A stretch of DNA of 64,000 bases from Streptococcus himalayensis. Lineage in GTDB: Bacteria > Bacillota > Bacilli > Lactobacillales > Streptococcaceae. The translations under genes and the position numbers were made by a program. Positions 1 through 9,596 of this stretch are shown here, piece after piece. Position 1 is the stretch's first letter, and the number at the start of each line of letters is the position of its first letter. Below the pieces are notes generated by a model that searched no databases, had not been told where the DNA came from, and saw only the letters and a list, made by a program, of their open reading frames with translations. The stretch spans positions 1,321,501 to 1,385,500 of the forward strand of contig NZ_CP016953.1 of NCBI RefSeq assembly GCF_001708305.1, given 5' to 3'.

Positions 1-2
1 GC

Positions 3-167
3 ACGCTTTTGGCTTTTATTTGCTATGTGAGTTTACCGCAAAGTCATTGGAAATCGTGGTGGATTTTCCTGTTACTCTTTCCTTTTTTACTGTTTCATCT
101 GTATTGGTGGTTTTCCTGGAATGTGAAGAGTTATCATCGTTTCAAACAGCTTCATCACAAGGAGTGA
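3..167 (+). CDS. C-terminal end of a membrane protein (5'-truncated by window edge)
   Basis: The frame is open from the window edge to a TGA at 165-167 and gives about 54 residues. They are strongly hydrophobic and aromatic (runs such as WWIFLLLFPFLLF), followed by a short basic tail (KSYHRFKQLHHKE). This looks like a last membrane segment plus a cytoplasmic tail. A different frame of the same stretch is also open to position 223 but reads like a shadow. I do not recognise the family. The real gene would start upstream of the window, so this is a partial call based on composition only. Confidence 0.35.
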   Translation, partial: TLLAFICYVSLPQSHWKSWWIFLLLFPFLLFHLYWWFSWNVKSYHRFKQLHHKE

Positions 168-429
168 GACAAAAAAATTGGATTTTTGAGCATTTTCGAA
201 AGAAAACCCAGACCTGTCTTTAAACATTCATGCCAACTGCATGAAAAATTCGTTTTCGGATAACTATAGTTATAAATAGTATCTATTTTGTTACAATGCA
301 GATGAAGACGATGATGAAGCAGTGTAGATATGTAAAGATGTTAAAAATATTTGAGGAAATTGCATGTAGCTAGAAAATAGTTACATATATTTTCTTCATG
401 CGTTTCTCCTGTGAAACAGTCAGAAGCAG

Positions 430-458
430 TTGCAATTTCTCAGAAAATCTGCTACAAT
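430..458 (+). promoter_or_regulatory. Sigma-A promoter of the T-box transcript
   Basis: The -35 is TTGCAA (430-435) and the -10 is TACAAT (453-458). The spacer is 17 bp and a TG sits just before the -10 (extended -10). The predicted start near 465 places the whole T-box leader downstream. Confidence 0.7.
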
Positions 459-464
459 AAAGCC

Positions 465-656
465 AATCAGAGGGATAGTGAGTTTGTCTGTTACAGAAAG
501 CGGTGGTGTTGAGAAATCCGCACAGATGTCAGTATGGGTTGCTGAGGATTGAGAATAGAGATAAGATCAAGAGCGGGCATTTGCCCGAATTTGGGTGGTA
601 CCGCGGAAATTAGCACTAACTTTCGTCCCTGTCGTATGGCAGGGGCGTTTTTGTGT
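465..656 (+). promoter_or_regulatory. T-box leader (tRNA-sensing riboswitch)
   Basis: The universal T-box bulge sequence GGGTGGTACCGCGG is at 593-606, followed by an intrinsic terminator at 624-652. Upstream, 465-560 has the expected Stem I parts: an AGAAAG...GGTGGTG...GAAA apical region around 501-520 and a CAATC/GATTG basal pairing. Such leaders read through when the cognate tRNA is uncharged. Valine is inferred because valS lies downstream. Possible specifier codons GTC, GTA and GTT all occur in the 3' side of Stem I (about 528-540), and I could not choose between them. The first gene after the leader is an acetyltransferase, with valS second. Confidence 0.9.
624..652 (+). terminator. T-box-controlled intrinsic terminator
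   Basis: An 8-bp stem (CGTCCCTG with CAGGGGCG, one G-U pair) with an 8-nt loop is followed by TTTTTG. The 5' arm lies just after the T-box bulge, so it can exchange with the antiterminator. Confidence 0.85.
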
Positions 657-681
657 TAGATGAGAGAAAGTGAGGAAAGCT

Positions 682-1260
682 ATGGTAAACATCTTAGAGG
701 ACTATGATGGCCAATTCTTGCCTAAAGTGGAAACCGAGCGTCTGATACTGCGCCAGCGAACTGTGGAGGATGTCGAAGACTTATTTTCCTATGCGAGCTT
801 GCCTGAGGTGTGCTTGCCAGCGGGTTTTCCACCGATAGCGACGCTTGAGGAAGAACAGGAGTATTTTGAAAATAAGTATTTCCAAAATCTAGCAGAAAAA
901 GACCTGCCGTCTGGCTACGGCATTACCGTCAAGGGGAGCAATCGTATCATAGGCTCTTGTGATTTTAACCACCGCCGAGCTGATGCTGTCTTTGAGATTG
1001 GCTATTTGCTTCATCCAGACTTTTGGGGCAAGGGCTATATGCCAGAAGCGGTTGCGGCATTGATTGAAGTCGCTTTTACTCTTCTTCATCTCCACAAGGT
1101 CGAAATCAGATGTTACAGCTCTAACCAGCCGAGCAGACGAGTTGCTGAAAAACTCGGTTTTACCTTAGAAGCGACGATTCGTGACTATAAAGACTTAGAA
1201 GGAAATCGAGTAGACGAATTGGTTTACGGATTGTTGAAGAGAGAGTGGGAGGAGAGATGA
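682..1260 (+). CDS. GNAT-family N-acetyltransferase (RimJ/RimL type)
   Basis: A protein of 192 aa from ATG 682. It begins with the RimJ/RimL signature ETERLILRQ and carries the acetyl-CoA binding segment around GYLLHPDFWGKGYMPEA and the late NQPSRRVAEKLGF motif. It probably acetylates an amino group of a protein, tRNA-linked or small-molecule substrate, but the substrate cannot be told from sequence. ATG 682 is preferred over GTG 670 because GAGGAAA sits 5 nt before it. It is the first gene after the T-box leader, so its expression should follow aminoacyl-tRNA supply together with valS 228 bp downstream. The call to GNAT is safe and the role is unknown. Confidence 0.85.
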   Translation: MVNILEDYDGQFLPKVETERLILRQRTVEDVEDLFSYASLPEVCLPAGFPPIATLEEEQEYFENKYFQNLAEKDLPSGYGITVKGSNRIIGSCDFNHRRADAVFEIGYLLHPDFWGKGYMPEAVAALIEVAFTLLHLHKVEIRCYSSNQPSRRVAEKLGFTLEATIRDYKDLEGNRVDELVYGLLKREWEER

Positions 1261-1488
1261 ATATGCGAGCGCCTCTCAGAGAAATAGTGGTGTTTGTCCT
1301 TAAACAGAAGATAACCATAAAATGACACGTTTTTCATCCAATTATATCTAAGTCGTTTCCTTGAACAAAGGAAAAACTCTCTAAAATACGCTCTTATGTC
1401 TATCGCTTTAATCATAAATTCTGAGAAAGAGAATGGTATATTCAATCTTTCTCATTTACCGAAACTCTATAAAAAGAAAGGACAAGAT

Positions 1489-4140
1489 ATGTCAAAAGAA
1501 CTATCACCAAAATACAATCCAGCCGAGGTTGAGGCTGGTCGTTATGCGAAATGGCTGGAGGCAGATGTCTTTAAGCCCTCAGGAGACGAGAAGGCTAAGC
1601 CTTACTCTATCGTGATTCCACCTCCGAACGTGACGGGAAAACTTCACCTTGGACACGCCTGGGACACGACCTTGCAGGATATTATCATTCGTCAAAAACG
1701 CATGCAGGGCTTTGATACCTTGTGGTTGCCAGGGATGGACCATGCAGGGATTGCCACTCAAGCCAAGGTTGAGGAGCGTCTCCGCGAGCAAGGCATTACC
1801 CGCTATGACCTCGGTCGTGAGAAATTCCTAGAGAAAGTCTGGGAATGGAAAGACGAGTACGCTGCAACGATTAAGGAGCAGTGGGGCAAGATGGGTTTGT
1901 CGCTTGACTACTCGCGTGAGCGATTCACCCTTGACGAGGGTTTGTCAAAGGCTGTTCGTAAGGTCTTTGTTGATTTGTATCAAAAGGGCTGGATTTACCG
2001 TGGGGAATTTATCATCAACTGGGATCCAGCAGCCCGCACCGCGCTTTCTGATATCGAGGTGATTCACAAAGATGTCGAGGGTGCTTTCTACCACATGAAC
2101 TATATGCTTGAGGACGGCTCTCGTGCGCTTCAAGTTGCGACCACCCGTCCTGAGACCATGTTTGGAGACGTTGCCGTTGCAGTTAACCCAGAAGATCCAC
2201 GTTATAAGGACTTGATTGGCAAAAACGTTATCCTGCCGATTGTCAATAAAGCCATTCCAATCGTAGCCGATGAACATGCGGATCCAGAATTTGGAACAGG
2301 GGTCGTAAAAATTACACCAGCCCACGATCCAAATGACTTCCTCGTAGGACAACGCCACAATTTACCACAAGTCAACGTCATGAACGATGATGGAACGATG
2401 AATGACTTGGCGGGTGAATTTGCAGGGATGGATCGTTTTGAAGCTCGTAAGGCAGTCGTAGCTAAGTTAGAAGAGCTTGGTGCTCTAGTAGAAATCGAAA
2501 AACGGGTGCATTCTGTCGGACACTCTGAGCGTAGCGGTGCTGTTGTCGAGCCACGTTTGTCTACACAATGGTTTGTCAAAATGGATGAATTAGCTAAAAA
2601 CGCCATTGCCAACCAAAAGACTGAAGATGAAGTGAAATTCTATCCACCACGTTTCAACGATACCTTCCTTCAATGGATGGAAAATGTCCATGACTGGGTG
2701 ATTTCTCGTCAGCTTTGGTGGGGTCATCAAATCCCGGCTTGGTACAATGCAGAAGGTGATATCTATGTTGGGGAAGAAGCACCAGCAGGTGACGGATGGA
2801 CGCAGGATGAGGATGTGCTTGATACCTGGTTCAGCTCAGCCCTTTGGCCATTTTCAACGATGGGCTGGCCAGATGAGGACAAGGCAGACTTCAAACGCTA
2901 CTTCCCAACCTCAACCCTTGTCACAGGCTACGACATCATTTTCTTCTGGGTGTCACGGATGATTTTCCAATCTCTTGAATTTACAGACCGTCGTCCATTT
3001 GAAAATGTCTTGATTCACGGTTTGATTCGAGATGAAGAAGGCCGTAAAATGTCTAAATCTCTCGGGAATGGGATTGATCCGATGGATGTGATTGACCGGT
3101 ATGGAGCAGACAGTCTCCGTTGGTTCTTGTCTAACGGCTCTGCCCCAGGGCAAGATGTCCGCTTTAGCTATGAGAAAATGGATGCCAGCTGGAACTTCAT
3201 CAATAAAATCTGGAATATTTCCCGCTACATTCTCATGAATAATGAGGGCTTGAGCCTTGCAGATGCGCGTGAAAATGTCTCAAAAGTAGCTGCAAGCGAG
3301 GCCGGAAACGTGACAGACCGCTGGATTCTCCACAACCTCAATGAAACCATTGCCAAAGTCACTGAAAACTTTGACAAATTTGAGTTCGGTGTTGCTGGGC
3401 ACATCCTCTATAACTTTATCTGGGATGAATTTGCGGACTGGTATGTCGAGTTGACCAAGGAAGTGCTTTATAGCGACAATGAGGCAGAAAAAGTCATGAC
3501 GCGCTCTGTGCTTCTTTACACCTTGGATCAAATCTTGCGCCTGCTTCACCCAATCATGCCGTTTGTGACGGAGGAAATCTTTGGGCAAATCTCAGAAGGA
3601 AGCATTGTAACGGCAAGCTATCCAGTGGTTCGTCCTGAGTTTGAAAATCTTGCGGCGGCAAATGGCGTAGAAGCGTTGAAAGATGTGATTCGTGCCGTAC
3701 GAAATGCGCGTAGCGAAGTCAACGTTGCTCCAAGTAAGCCCATCACGCTCTTGATGAAACCGATTGACAGCCAGCTAGAAGAATTCTTCAAGGCCAATAT
3801 CAACTACATTAAACGCTTTACAAATCCTGAGCATTTGGAAATTGACGCAAGCCTAACCGCGCCAGAACTGGCTATGTCAAGTGTCATCACAGGTGCGGAA
3901 ATCTATCTACCACTAGCAGACCTGCTCAATATCGATGAAGAATTGGCTCGTCTGGAAAAAGAACTTGCCAAATGGCAAAAAGAACTCGATATGGTCGGTA
4001 AAAAACTCGCTAACGAGAAATTTATCGCCAATGCCAAACCAGAAGTCGTTGAAAAAGAACGTGCTAAACAGCTTGATTATCAAACCAAGTACGATGCCAC
4101 CAAAGAACGCATTGCAGAGATGGAGAAATTGGGGAAATAG
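1489..4140 (+). CDS. valS: Valine--tRNA ligase
   Basis: The 883-aa product has the usual length for bacterial ValRS. It attaches valine to tRNA-Val in the cytoplasm. The class I motifs are visible: HLGH at residues 53-56 within [13 protein letters not shown], and KMSKS at 520-524. The editing (CP1) domain lies between them with the [10 protein letters not shown] segment. The C-terminal arm from about residue 810 is a charged coiled coil ([13 protein letters not shown]), typical of ValRS. ATG 1489 is chosen over the upstream in-frame ATG 1396 because AAAGGA precedes it and the family N-terminus ([10 protein letters not shown]) starts there. It is probably co-transcribed from the T-box promoter with the acetyltransferase. 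Confidence 0.97.
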   Translation: MSKELSPKYNPAEVEAGRYAKWLEADVFKPSGDEKAKPYSIVIPPPNVTGKLHLGHAWDTTLQDIIIRQKRMQGFDTLWLPGMDHAGIATQAKVEERLREQGITRYDLGREKFLEKVWEWKDEYAATIKEQWGKMGLSLDYSRERFTLDEGLSKAVRKVFVDLYQKGWIYRGEFIINWDPAARTALSDIEVIHKDVEGAFYHMNYMLEDGSRALQVATTRPETMFGDVAVAVNPEDPRYKDLIGKNVILPIVNKAIPIVADEHADPEFGTGVVKITPAHDPNDFLVGQRHNLPQVNVMNDDGTMNDLAGEFAGMDRFEARKAVVAKLEELGALVEIEKRVHSVGHSERSGAVVEPRLSTQWFVKMDELAKNAIANQKTEDEVKFYPPRFNDTFLQWMENVHDWVISRQLWWGHQIPAWYNAEGDIYVGEEAPAGDGWTQDEDVLDTWFSSALWPFSTMGWPDEDKADFKRYFPTSTLVTGYDIIFFWVSRMIFQSLEFTDRRPFENVLIHGLIRDEEGRKMSKSLGNGIDPMDVIDRYGADSLRWFLSNGSAPGQDVRFSYEKMDASWNFINKIWNISRYILMNNEGLSLADARENVSKVAASEAGNVTDRWILHNLNETIAKVTENFDKFEFGVAGHILYNFIWDEFADWYVELTKEVLYSDNEAEKVMTRSVLLYTLDQILRLLHPIMPFVTEEIFGQISEGSIVTASYPVVRPEFENLAAANGVEALKDVIRAVRNARSEVNVAPSKPITLLMKPIDSQLEEFFKANINYIKRFTNPEHLEIDASLTAPELAMSSVITGAEIYLPLADLLNIDEELARLEKELAKWQKELDMVGKKLANEKFIANAKPEVVEKERAKQLDYQTKYDATKERIAEMEKLGK

Positions 4141-4254
4141 CTGGAACAATAGTGAATAGGCATCAACTGTCATAAGAACTGGCCATAGTTTGAGGCTGAG
4201 ACAAACCAGGATGAGCGCGCCGCGTTCACCCATAAACACATGAAAACTCGCAGA

Positions 4255-4292
4255 AAGCCCTCATTAGGTGTATACTCCTAGTGAGGGCTTTG
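4255..4292 (+). terminator. Terminator hairpin after valS
   Basis: A 14-15 bp stem (AAGCCCTCATTAGG with CCTAGTGAGGGCTT, one G-T pair) with a 6-nt loop. The T run after it is short, and A residues precede it, so it may act in both directions. Confidence 0.6.
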
Positions 4293-4337
4293 TGGCTAAT
4301 ATTTTATTGAAAACTGCATCGAGAGACAAACTAATCC

Positions 4338-4366
4338 AGTCTACCGTAACCGCTCCATAACGAGGT
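4338..4366. repeat. Target duplication and left inverted repeat of IS66
   Basis: AGTCTACC (4338-4345) is the 8-bp target duplication. The terminal inverted repeat follows at 4346-4366. Confidence 0.93.
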
Positions 4367-4410
4367 ATATTGAAAAAGTTCCAAAGTCTTGCTTGACTCT
4401 GGAACTTCTT

Positions 4411-5923
4411 CTATTTGCAGCTGTTCTGAATTCGTTCAGTCCACGGTAAATAAGCCTCTAGAACCTCCTTTTTTGCGAGTGAATCCTCGTTTGGAAGATG
4501 TTCCAGAAGATAAGTGATGTATTTCTCTGAATCAAGACCATGCCTCTTAGCTGTCTCCAGTAAACTCAGGATAATGGCAGTTGCTTTAGCTCCCTCAAAA
4601 CTTTGGGAAAACAACCAATTTTTCCGTCCAATGACCAAGGACTTAATGGCGCGTTCTGCTACATTATTGGATAGAACCAAGCGACCATCTTGAAGAACTG
4701 CCTTGAATAGTTCCTCATACTTAAGGCTATACTCTATCGCACGACCAAGTTTTGATCCAGGTAAAATAGATTGATTGCGGCACCAGTTGAAGAACTCATC
4801 CATCAAAGGGGCTAACTCTGCCTGGCGTTTATGTAGTCGCTCTTCAGTAGAGAGGTCAACCCAGTCATTCTCCAAGGCAAATAAGCGGTCGCAATAGGCT
4901 AATCCCTTGGCACCCAAGGAAGTCTTGTCTGCCTTTTTAGGAGTGGCCTCGAAGAACTTTCTTCTGACATGAGCCCAACAACCAACTAGCTGAGCTCGTT
5001 CTAACTGTCTATATGCCGACCACATATCACAATGTACATAGCCTGTGTAATCTCCAAGAAACTCCTTCACAACCAAGCCACTCCGCCCTTTATCGTGATG
5101 ATAAAGAGTGATTCCCTGTTCTTCATGCTTCCCAGACAAGAAGGTCCAGTAGAAGGTCAACTGACTATCATTTTCCAAGACCTTATAAGAAGTCTCATCC
5201 GCATGGAGAACAGGCTGTTCTAGTAATTTCTCGTGCAGAAGGTCATAAATCGGCTCGAAATAATACTGACTAGACTTGATGTGCCAGTTGGCGATTTCCT
5301 TCCGTGTGATTGGCAAGCTAAGCTTGTTCCAATCCTCTTCCTGGCGGTAGTTGGGGACTTTCAGATTGAACTTCTGATGAATGGTGTGGGCAATAATGGA
5401 GGCTGACCCCAAGCTATGGGCCAGAGGTGCCTTAGGAACAGGAGCCTTGATAATCTTATCGTTAAAATTCTTCTCGCTACAGTTCTGGCACTTGTAAGCG
5501 TGTTGGACATGGTCAATCCGCTTCAATTGTGCAGGGATGAAGACCAACTCTTGCCGTTGGACGGTTGAACCAATCTCTGTCAACTGACCGTGACAGTCTG
5601 GACAAGTGCAGTCTTCGCCTTTTAGTTCATGATGAACCATCTCTGGAGTAAACTGACTGAAAACAGCCTGACGAACTCCCTTAGTTTTCTTGCGTTGATA
5701 GGTAATCGTTTCTGTATCACCTGGGTAAGTCAGCGTCTTCTTCAGGAAGTGATTCTTCTTCGAAGAGACTTAGCTGACCAGGTTGATACACAACCTTCTC
5801 TGATGACTTGCCATAGAGCTTTTGTGTCAGATAAGCCACCTGTTCACGAAGGAGGGTCAACTCATTGGTCAGGTTATCAATTGTAGAAGCCTGTTGTTTA
5901 ATAATGGCTAATAACTCTTCCAT
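4411..5923 (-). pseudogene. tnpC: IS66 transposase TnpC, split by a +1 frame change
   Basis: The N-terminal part (5923 to 5717) starts at ATG after a good GGAGGGTGAG site. It gives the coiled-coil/leucine-zipper head of IS66 TnpC (IIKQQASTIDNLTNEL) and an acidic linker, then stops at TGA after ...DADLPR. The rest continues in the +1 frame from GDTETITYQRKK, through the CxxC...CxxC zinc-binding domain (CTCPDCHG, CQNCSEK) and the DDE transposase core (HADETSYK; HCDMWSAYRQ; a late E in NVAERAIKSLV) to a stop at 4411. Joined, it is about 503 codons, near normal TnpC length. The change point is around CCC AGG TGA (minus strand, near 5720). It could be a disabling 1-nt insertion or a programmed +1 shift. 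Confidence 0.85.
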
Positions 5924-5972
5924 AGTCTCACCCTCCAGTTTTCTTTATTATACCGAAAAGAAAGCCATGATT

Positions 5973-6317
5973 TCAATAGAAATCACGACTGTTTGTAGGT
6001 TTTATTTTAGGGCTTATCGAAAATCCCTTCATCAGCCAGTCTACTTGCTCGGAAGTGAGGGCTTTGACCTCATGTTCATCATTAGGCCAAGTGAGTTTGC
6101 CATTTTCAAATCGCTTGTAAAGCAACCAGAAACCTTGTCCATCCCAGTAAAGAGCTTTGAAACGATCTTTGCGGCCACCACAGAAGAGAAAAACTTGATC
6201 AGAAAAGGGATCAAGGTTGAACTGACTTTTTACCAGATAAGCCAGCGAATCAATCCCTTGACGCATATCGGTTTTGCCACAAACCAGATAGACCTGCCCT
6301 AAATCACTGAGTTGAAT
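5973..6317 (-). CDS. tnpB: IS66 accessory protein TnpB
   Basis: The IS66 Orf2 family protein is recognisable from VYLVCGKTDMRQGID, VFLFCGGRKDRFKALYW and the FENGKLTWP segment. It is required with TnpA and TnpC for transposition of IS66 elements, though its exact role is unclear. The first in-frame ATG is at 6266, but the conserved N-terminus (QLSDLGQVYLVCGKTD) continues upstream of it. No ATG, GTG or TTG is available there, and the best candidate is an ATT at 6317. That start would overlap the end of tnpA by 14 nt, suggesting translational coupling. If ATT is not used, the protein is a truncated form of 97 aa from 6266. Confidence 0.8.
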   Translation of the reverse strand: MQLSDLGQVYLVCGKTDMRQGIDSLAYLVKSQFNLDPFSDQVFLFCGGRKDRFKALYWDGQGFWLLYKRFENGKLTWPNDEHEVKALTSEQVDWLMKGFSISPKIKPTNSRDFY

Positions 6318-6489
6318 GACAATAGAGCAATACCTTATCTAAAATAGTTTCCAGTGTTTCTTGATGAAGAGATTGGAACAAGCTTAGTTCAACTTTTCCA
6401 ATACGCATTTTCATTACCAGATCATTTCTGGATTTATGAGGAAATCGACGAGATTGTGGTGTTTTCAAGGGAACAATAGGTTGTGACAT
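6304..6489 (-). CDS. tnpA: IS66 short accessory protein TnpA
   Basis: A 61-aa basic protein at the 5' end of the IS66 operon (motif MRIGKVELSLFQ). ATG 6489 is chosen because GGAGG lies 8 nt upstream. The longer open frame to 6555 runs into the element end and has no ribosome site. Its position before tnpB and its length fit the truncated TnpA seen in Firmicute IS66 elements. The family assignment rests mainly on context. Confidence 0.7.
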   Translation of the reverse strand: MSQPIVPLKTPQSRRFPHKSRNDLVMKMRIGKVELSLFQSLHQETLETILDKVLLYCHSTQ

Positions 6490-6553
6490 CAAAATAGCCT
6501 CCAGTTCTGTTTTCTGATAACAGTATACTAGAGGCGTGGAAAATATCATAGAC

Positions 6554-6582
6554 ACCTGGTTATGGGGCGGTTACAGTCTACC
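6554..6582. repeat. Right inverted repeat and target duplication of IS66
   Basis: The inverted repeat (6554-6574) mirrors 4346-4366 with 2 mismatches. AGTCTACC (6575-6582) matches the left duplication exactly. Confidence 0.93.
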
Positions 6583-6629
6583 TACGAGTACCCCAAATTA
6601 TCGCCTTTATGGCATGAGTATAAAAAATC

Positions 6630-6860
6630 GGTATTGCGTAGAAATCGATTATCCTCACTTCTTTATTTTTAGTTCGGTCTGAACGAATCCACTAGATTCG
6701 TTTACTCCTACTCCCGCCAAGTTAACTAGCTTTCACAACTCTCAATTGTGAAAAGTTGGAAATAGGGCTAGCGAAGAAATGCTCGCTAGCCTCTTCTACT
6801 AGAATGTTGATTGATCAAGGTTTTACAAACCAGACAACGACTGCGTCCAACTCTTATATC
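6630..6860 (+). repeat. Intergenic repeat family A, copy 1
   Basis: Between the IS66 element and murB is a 640-bp stretch with no credible gene. About 6630-6860 closely matches 24370-24560: ATCGATTATCCTCACTTC, TTATTTTT, the hairpin CACAACTCTCAATTGTG, then TTGGAAATAGGGCTAGCG, and CCAGACAACGACTGCG. This copy has an extra small hairpin (ACGAATCC...GATTCGT) after TTCGGTCTG. The function is unknown. Confidence 0.7.
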
Positions 6861-7222
6861 TATAAAGGAATTGAGGCTGGACACTTTTTATACCTAATCT
6901 TCCAGATTACATTATTTTGAGGGTGAGCGTATCGAGCTCATCCTGGTTTGTCTCCCTCCTTTTTTACTGTTCATACTTATTGAATTTCAAAAATAGCTCT
7001 TTTACACTCATCAAAAATCAAAATCTGACATCGTTGACTATCACATTTCCACATGATTTCATCATCACTGCAATCGGAGAGTCTCTTCAAAAGAAGAAAG
7101 TAATCTGACGAGCGGGTAAACGTTTTCCATTTTTGTGAAGACTGACTAGTCTTGACTTATTTTGTCTCTCACGGACTTTTTCGGAATAAATAGAGTTTCG
7201 TATCGAAAATAGGGTAAAAACA

Positions 7223-7231
7223 TGATATAAT
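7223..7231 (+). promoter_or_regulatory. Extended -10 of the murB promoter
   Basis: TGATATAAT is a perfect extended -10. The -35 position (around 7203-7208) is poor, as is common with extended -10 promoters. It lies about 46 bp before the murB start. Confidence 0.65.
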
Positions 7232-7276
7232 GGATTGTATTTTAATCTAGAAAAGAGTAGTGGCATGGGAGTGGAA

Positions 7277-8164
7277 ATGATTCAGAAAGAATTGGAAGGG
7301 ATTGATATTCGCTATCAAGAACCCTTGAAAAATTATACCTATACAAAAGTTGGAGGAAAGGCTGATTATCTCGTCTTTCCTCACAATCGCTATGAACTCG
7401 CTCGCGTGGTTCGATTTGCCAATAAGGTAGGAATTCCTTGGATGGTTTTGGGCAATGCTAGCAATATCATTGTCCGAGATGGGGGAATTCGTGGCTTTGT
7501 GATTATGTTTGATAAACTCAATAGTATGACGGTCAATGGGTATACCATTGAAGCAGAGGCGGGTGCGAAGTTGATTGAAGCGACTCACCTTGCCCTTCGC
7601 CATAGTTTGACGGGTTTTGAGTTTGCCTGCGGCATTCCAGGAAGCATTGGCGGAGCTGTCTTTATGAATGCTGGAGCCTATGGTGGCGAAATTGCCCATG
7701 TTTTGACTTCTTGCAAGGTCTTGACGAGAGAAGGAGAGCTTAAGACCCTAACGGGGCAGGAGTTGAAGTTTGGCTATCGCCATTCGGCTATTCAAACGAC
7801 GGGTGATATTGTCATTTCGGCTAAATTTGCCCTGAGACCAGGTGTCTATAGCATGATTCAGCAGGAAATGGATCGATTAACGCATCTAAGAGAGTTGAAG
7901 CAACCGCTGGAATACCCATCTTGTGGTTCGGTCTTTAAGCGCCCTGTAGGAAATTTTGCAGGTCAATTGATTAGCGAGGCAGGACTCAAGGGCTACCGCA
8001 TGGGTGGCGTTGAAGTGTCGCAAAAGCATGCCGGTTTTATGGTGAATGTGGACGGCGGCACCGCTTTAGATTACGAATCCTTGATTGCGTATGTTGTAGA
8101 CCAGGTCAAAGAGCAGTCTGGGATTACCTTAGAGCGAGAAGTGAGAATCATTGGAGAAGCCTGA
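7277..8164 (+). CDS. murB: UDP-N-acetylenolpyruvoylglucosamine reductase
   Basis: MurB (295 aa) reduces UDP-GlcNAc-enolpyruvate to UDP-MurNAc with NADPH and FAD in peptidoglycan precursor synthesis. Visible features are the FAD-binding segments [16 protein letters not shown] and [19 protein letters not shown], and the catalytic serine region [11 protein letters not shown] 7277 is chosen because GGGAG lies 5-9 nt upstream and the family N-terminus ([14 protein letters not shown]) starts there. An in-frame ATG at 7265 and an open frame to 7235 exist but lack a good ribosome site. It precedes potABCD as in other streptococci, but here a 274-bp spacer separates them. Confidence 0.96.
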   Translation: MIQKELEGIDIRYQEPLKNYTYTKVGGKADYLVFPHNRYELARVVRFANKVGIPWMVLGNASNIIVRDGGIRGFVIMFDKLNSMTVNGYTIEAEAGAKLIEATHLALRHSLTGFEFACGIPGSIGGAVFMNAGAYGGEIAHVLTSCKVLTREGELKTLTGQELKFGYRHSAIQTTGDIVISAKFALRPGVYSMIQQEMDRLTHLRELKQPLEYPSCGSVFKRPVGNFAGQLISEAGLKGYRMGGVEVSQKHAGFMVNVDGGTALDYESLIAYVVDQVKEQSGITLEREVRIIGEA

Positions 8165-8438
8165 GAGGTTAGGAGGTTTGTTTGGAAACCTTCAATTTGG
8201 AAACAGGCAGTTCCAACACTCATCGATACCGCTCGGTGTACCATTCATGGATCGAGTTTCCGAACAACTCTAGTATTCCACAAAAACGGAAAGGGGGTGA
8301 AAGCCTATCGATAGTCAGCAGTTATGGAGGGTGAAAAGTCCCCTTATAGAGGTAGATGTGGCCTGACAGAGCCAATCTGTCCTAGTCTTTTTAAAAGTCT
8401 AGCGTTTTGTTGGAAGAAAAAGAAGGAATTTATGAGAA
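8165..8438 (+). other. Structured non-coding spacer between murB and potA
   Basis: I recognise no gene here. The segment 8290-8390 is rich in short RNA-like motifs: GGGGGTGAAAGCC, GGAGGGTGAAAAGTCCCC with nearby TTATAGAGGTAGATG, and GGCCTGACAGAGCC. Near the murB end is AGGTTTGTTTGGAAACCT (hairpin). These GGUGAAAGUCC-like pieces resemble domain I of bacterial group II introns, but no domain V or reverse transcriptase is present. It could be a degraded intron fragment or a structured potA leader. This is inference from motif resemblance only. Confidence 0.35.
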
Positions 8439-9596
8439 TTGAAAAAACCAATTATTGAATTCAAAAATGTGTCAAAGGTCTTTGAAGATAGCAATACAGT
8501 AGTCTTGAAGGACATCAACTTTGAATTGGAAGAAGGGAAATTTTATACCCTTTTAGGGGCATCTGGTTCTGGAAAATCAACGATATTAAACATCATTGCA
8601 GGCTTATTAGATGCGACAACAGGCGATATTTTGCTAGATGGTGTGCGGATTAACGATATTCCGACCAACAAGCGAGATGTGCATACAGTCTTTCAATCCT
8701 ACGCCCTATTTCCGCACATGAATGTGTTTGAAAATGTGGCCTTTCCCTTGCGATTGCGGAAGGTTGACAAGGCAGAAATCGAGCGTCGTGTATCAGACGT
8801 TTTGAAAATGGTACAGCTAGAAGGATTTGAGCGTAGATCCATTCGGAAATTATCGGGCGGACAGCGTCAGCGGGTGGCCATTGCTCGTGCCATTATCAAT
8901 CAACCGCGGGTGGTTCTGCTAGACGAGCCTTTGTCAGCCTTGGATTTGAAGCTACGGACAGATATGCAATATGAACTGCGTGAATTGCAGCAGCGCTTGG
9001 GAATTACCTTTGTCTTTGTCACTCACGACCAGGAAGAAGCCCTCGCGATGAGTGACTGGATTTTTGTCATGAATGATGGTGAGATTGTCCAGTCTGGTAC
9101 GCCAGTGGATATTTACGATGAGCCGATTAACCATTTTGTTGCGACTTTTATCGGAGAATCAAACATCCTATCTGGACGGATGATTGAAGACTATTTAGTA
9201 GAATTCAACGGCAAACATTTTGAATCGGTCGATGGGGGGATGCGACCCAATGAGCCGGTTGAAATTGTCATTCGGCCAGAGGATTTGCAGATTACGCTTC
9301 CAGAAGAAGGCAAGCTCCAAGTTAAAGTGGATACCCAACTCTTTCGAGGTGTTCACTACGAAATCATTGCTTACGACGACTTGGGCAATGAATGGATGAT
9401 TCACTCGACCAGAAAAGCCATCGTTGGTGAGGTGATTGGACTGGACTTTGAACCAGAAGACATCCACGTCATGCGTCTCAATGAAACCGAGGAAGAATTC
9501 GATGCTCGGATTGAAGAATATGTCGAAATGGAAGAGCAAGAAGCTGGTTTGATCAATGCCATTGAGGAGGAAAGAGATGAAGAAAGCAACCTCTAG
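8439..9596 (+). CDS. potA: Spermidine/putrescine ABC transporter ATP-binding protein
   Basis: PotA (385 aa) powers polyamine import through PotB/PotC with the binding protein PotD. The Walker A motif is GASGSGKST, the signature is [14 protein letters not shown], Walker B is [11 protein letters not shown] and the H-loop is [12 protein letters not shown]. The C-terminal third is the TOBE-type regulatory domain. The start is TTG 8439 ([12 protein letters not shown]), which fits the family N-terminus. The nearby ATG 8432 is in another frame and gives only 8 codons. AAGGA is 13 nt upstream, so initiation may be weak. It overlaps potB by 20 nt. Confidence 0.95.
   Translation: MKKPIIEFKNVSKVFEDSNTVVLKDINFELEEGKFYTLLGASGSGKSTILNIIAGLLDATTGDILLDGVRINDIPTNKRDVHTVFQSYALFPHMNVFENVAFPLRLRKVDKAEIERRVSDVLKMVQLEGFERRSIRKLSGGQRQRVAIARAIINQPRVVLLDEPLSALDLKLRTDMQYELRELQQRLGITFVFVTHDQEEALAMSDWIFVMNDGEIVQSGTPVDIYDEPINHFVATFIGESNILSGRMIEDYLVEFNGKHFESVDGGMRPNEPVEIVIRPEDLQITLPEEGKLQVKVDTQLFRGVHYEIIAYDDLGNEWMIHSTRKAIVGEVIGLDFEPEDIHVMRLNETEEEFDARIEEYVEMEEQEAGLINAIEEERDEESNL

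Larger units (their letters stand above)
4346..6574 (-). mobile_element. IS66-family insertion sequence, complete ends
   Basis: This 2229-bp element encodes three minus-strand genes in the IS66 order tnpA-tnpB-tnpC. Its ends are 21-bp inverted repeats (4346-4366 and 6554-6574, starting GTAACCGC from either end) with 2 mismatches. The flanks are identical 8-bp copies of AGTCTACC (4338-4345 and 6575-6582), matching the 8-bp target duplication typical of IS66. Insertion therefore looks recent and the element structurally intact, although tnpC needs a frame change. It landed between the valS terminator and an intergenic repeat. A 103-bp piece of its left end recurs at 46287-46389. Confidence 0.95.

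Noticed and set aside
20-223. A 67-codon frame at the window start
   Set aside because: Another frame of the same stretch gives a far more protein-like hydrophobic C-terminus, so this one is taken as a shadow.
6917-7108. A 63-codon open frame between IS66 and murB
   Set aside because: It has no ATG start, no ribosome site, low-complexity translation and no recognisable family. It lies in intergenic repeat-like DNA.
8432-8458. ATG at 8432 as start of potA
   Set aside because: It is out of frame and stops after 8 codons. The family N-terminus begins at TTG 8439.
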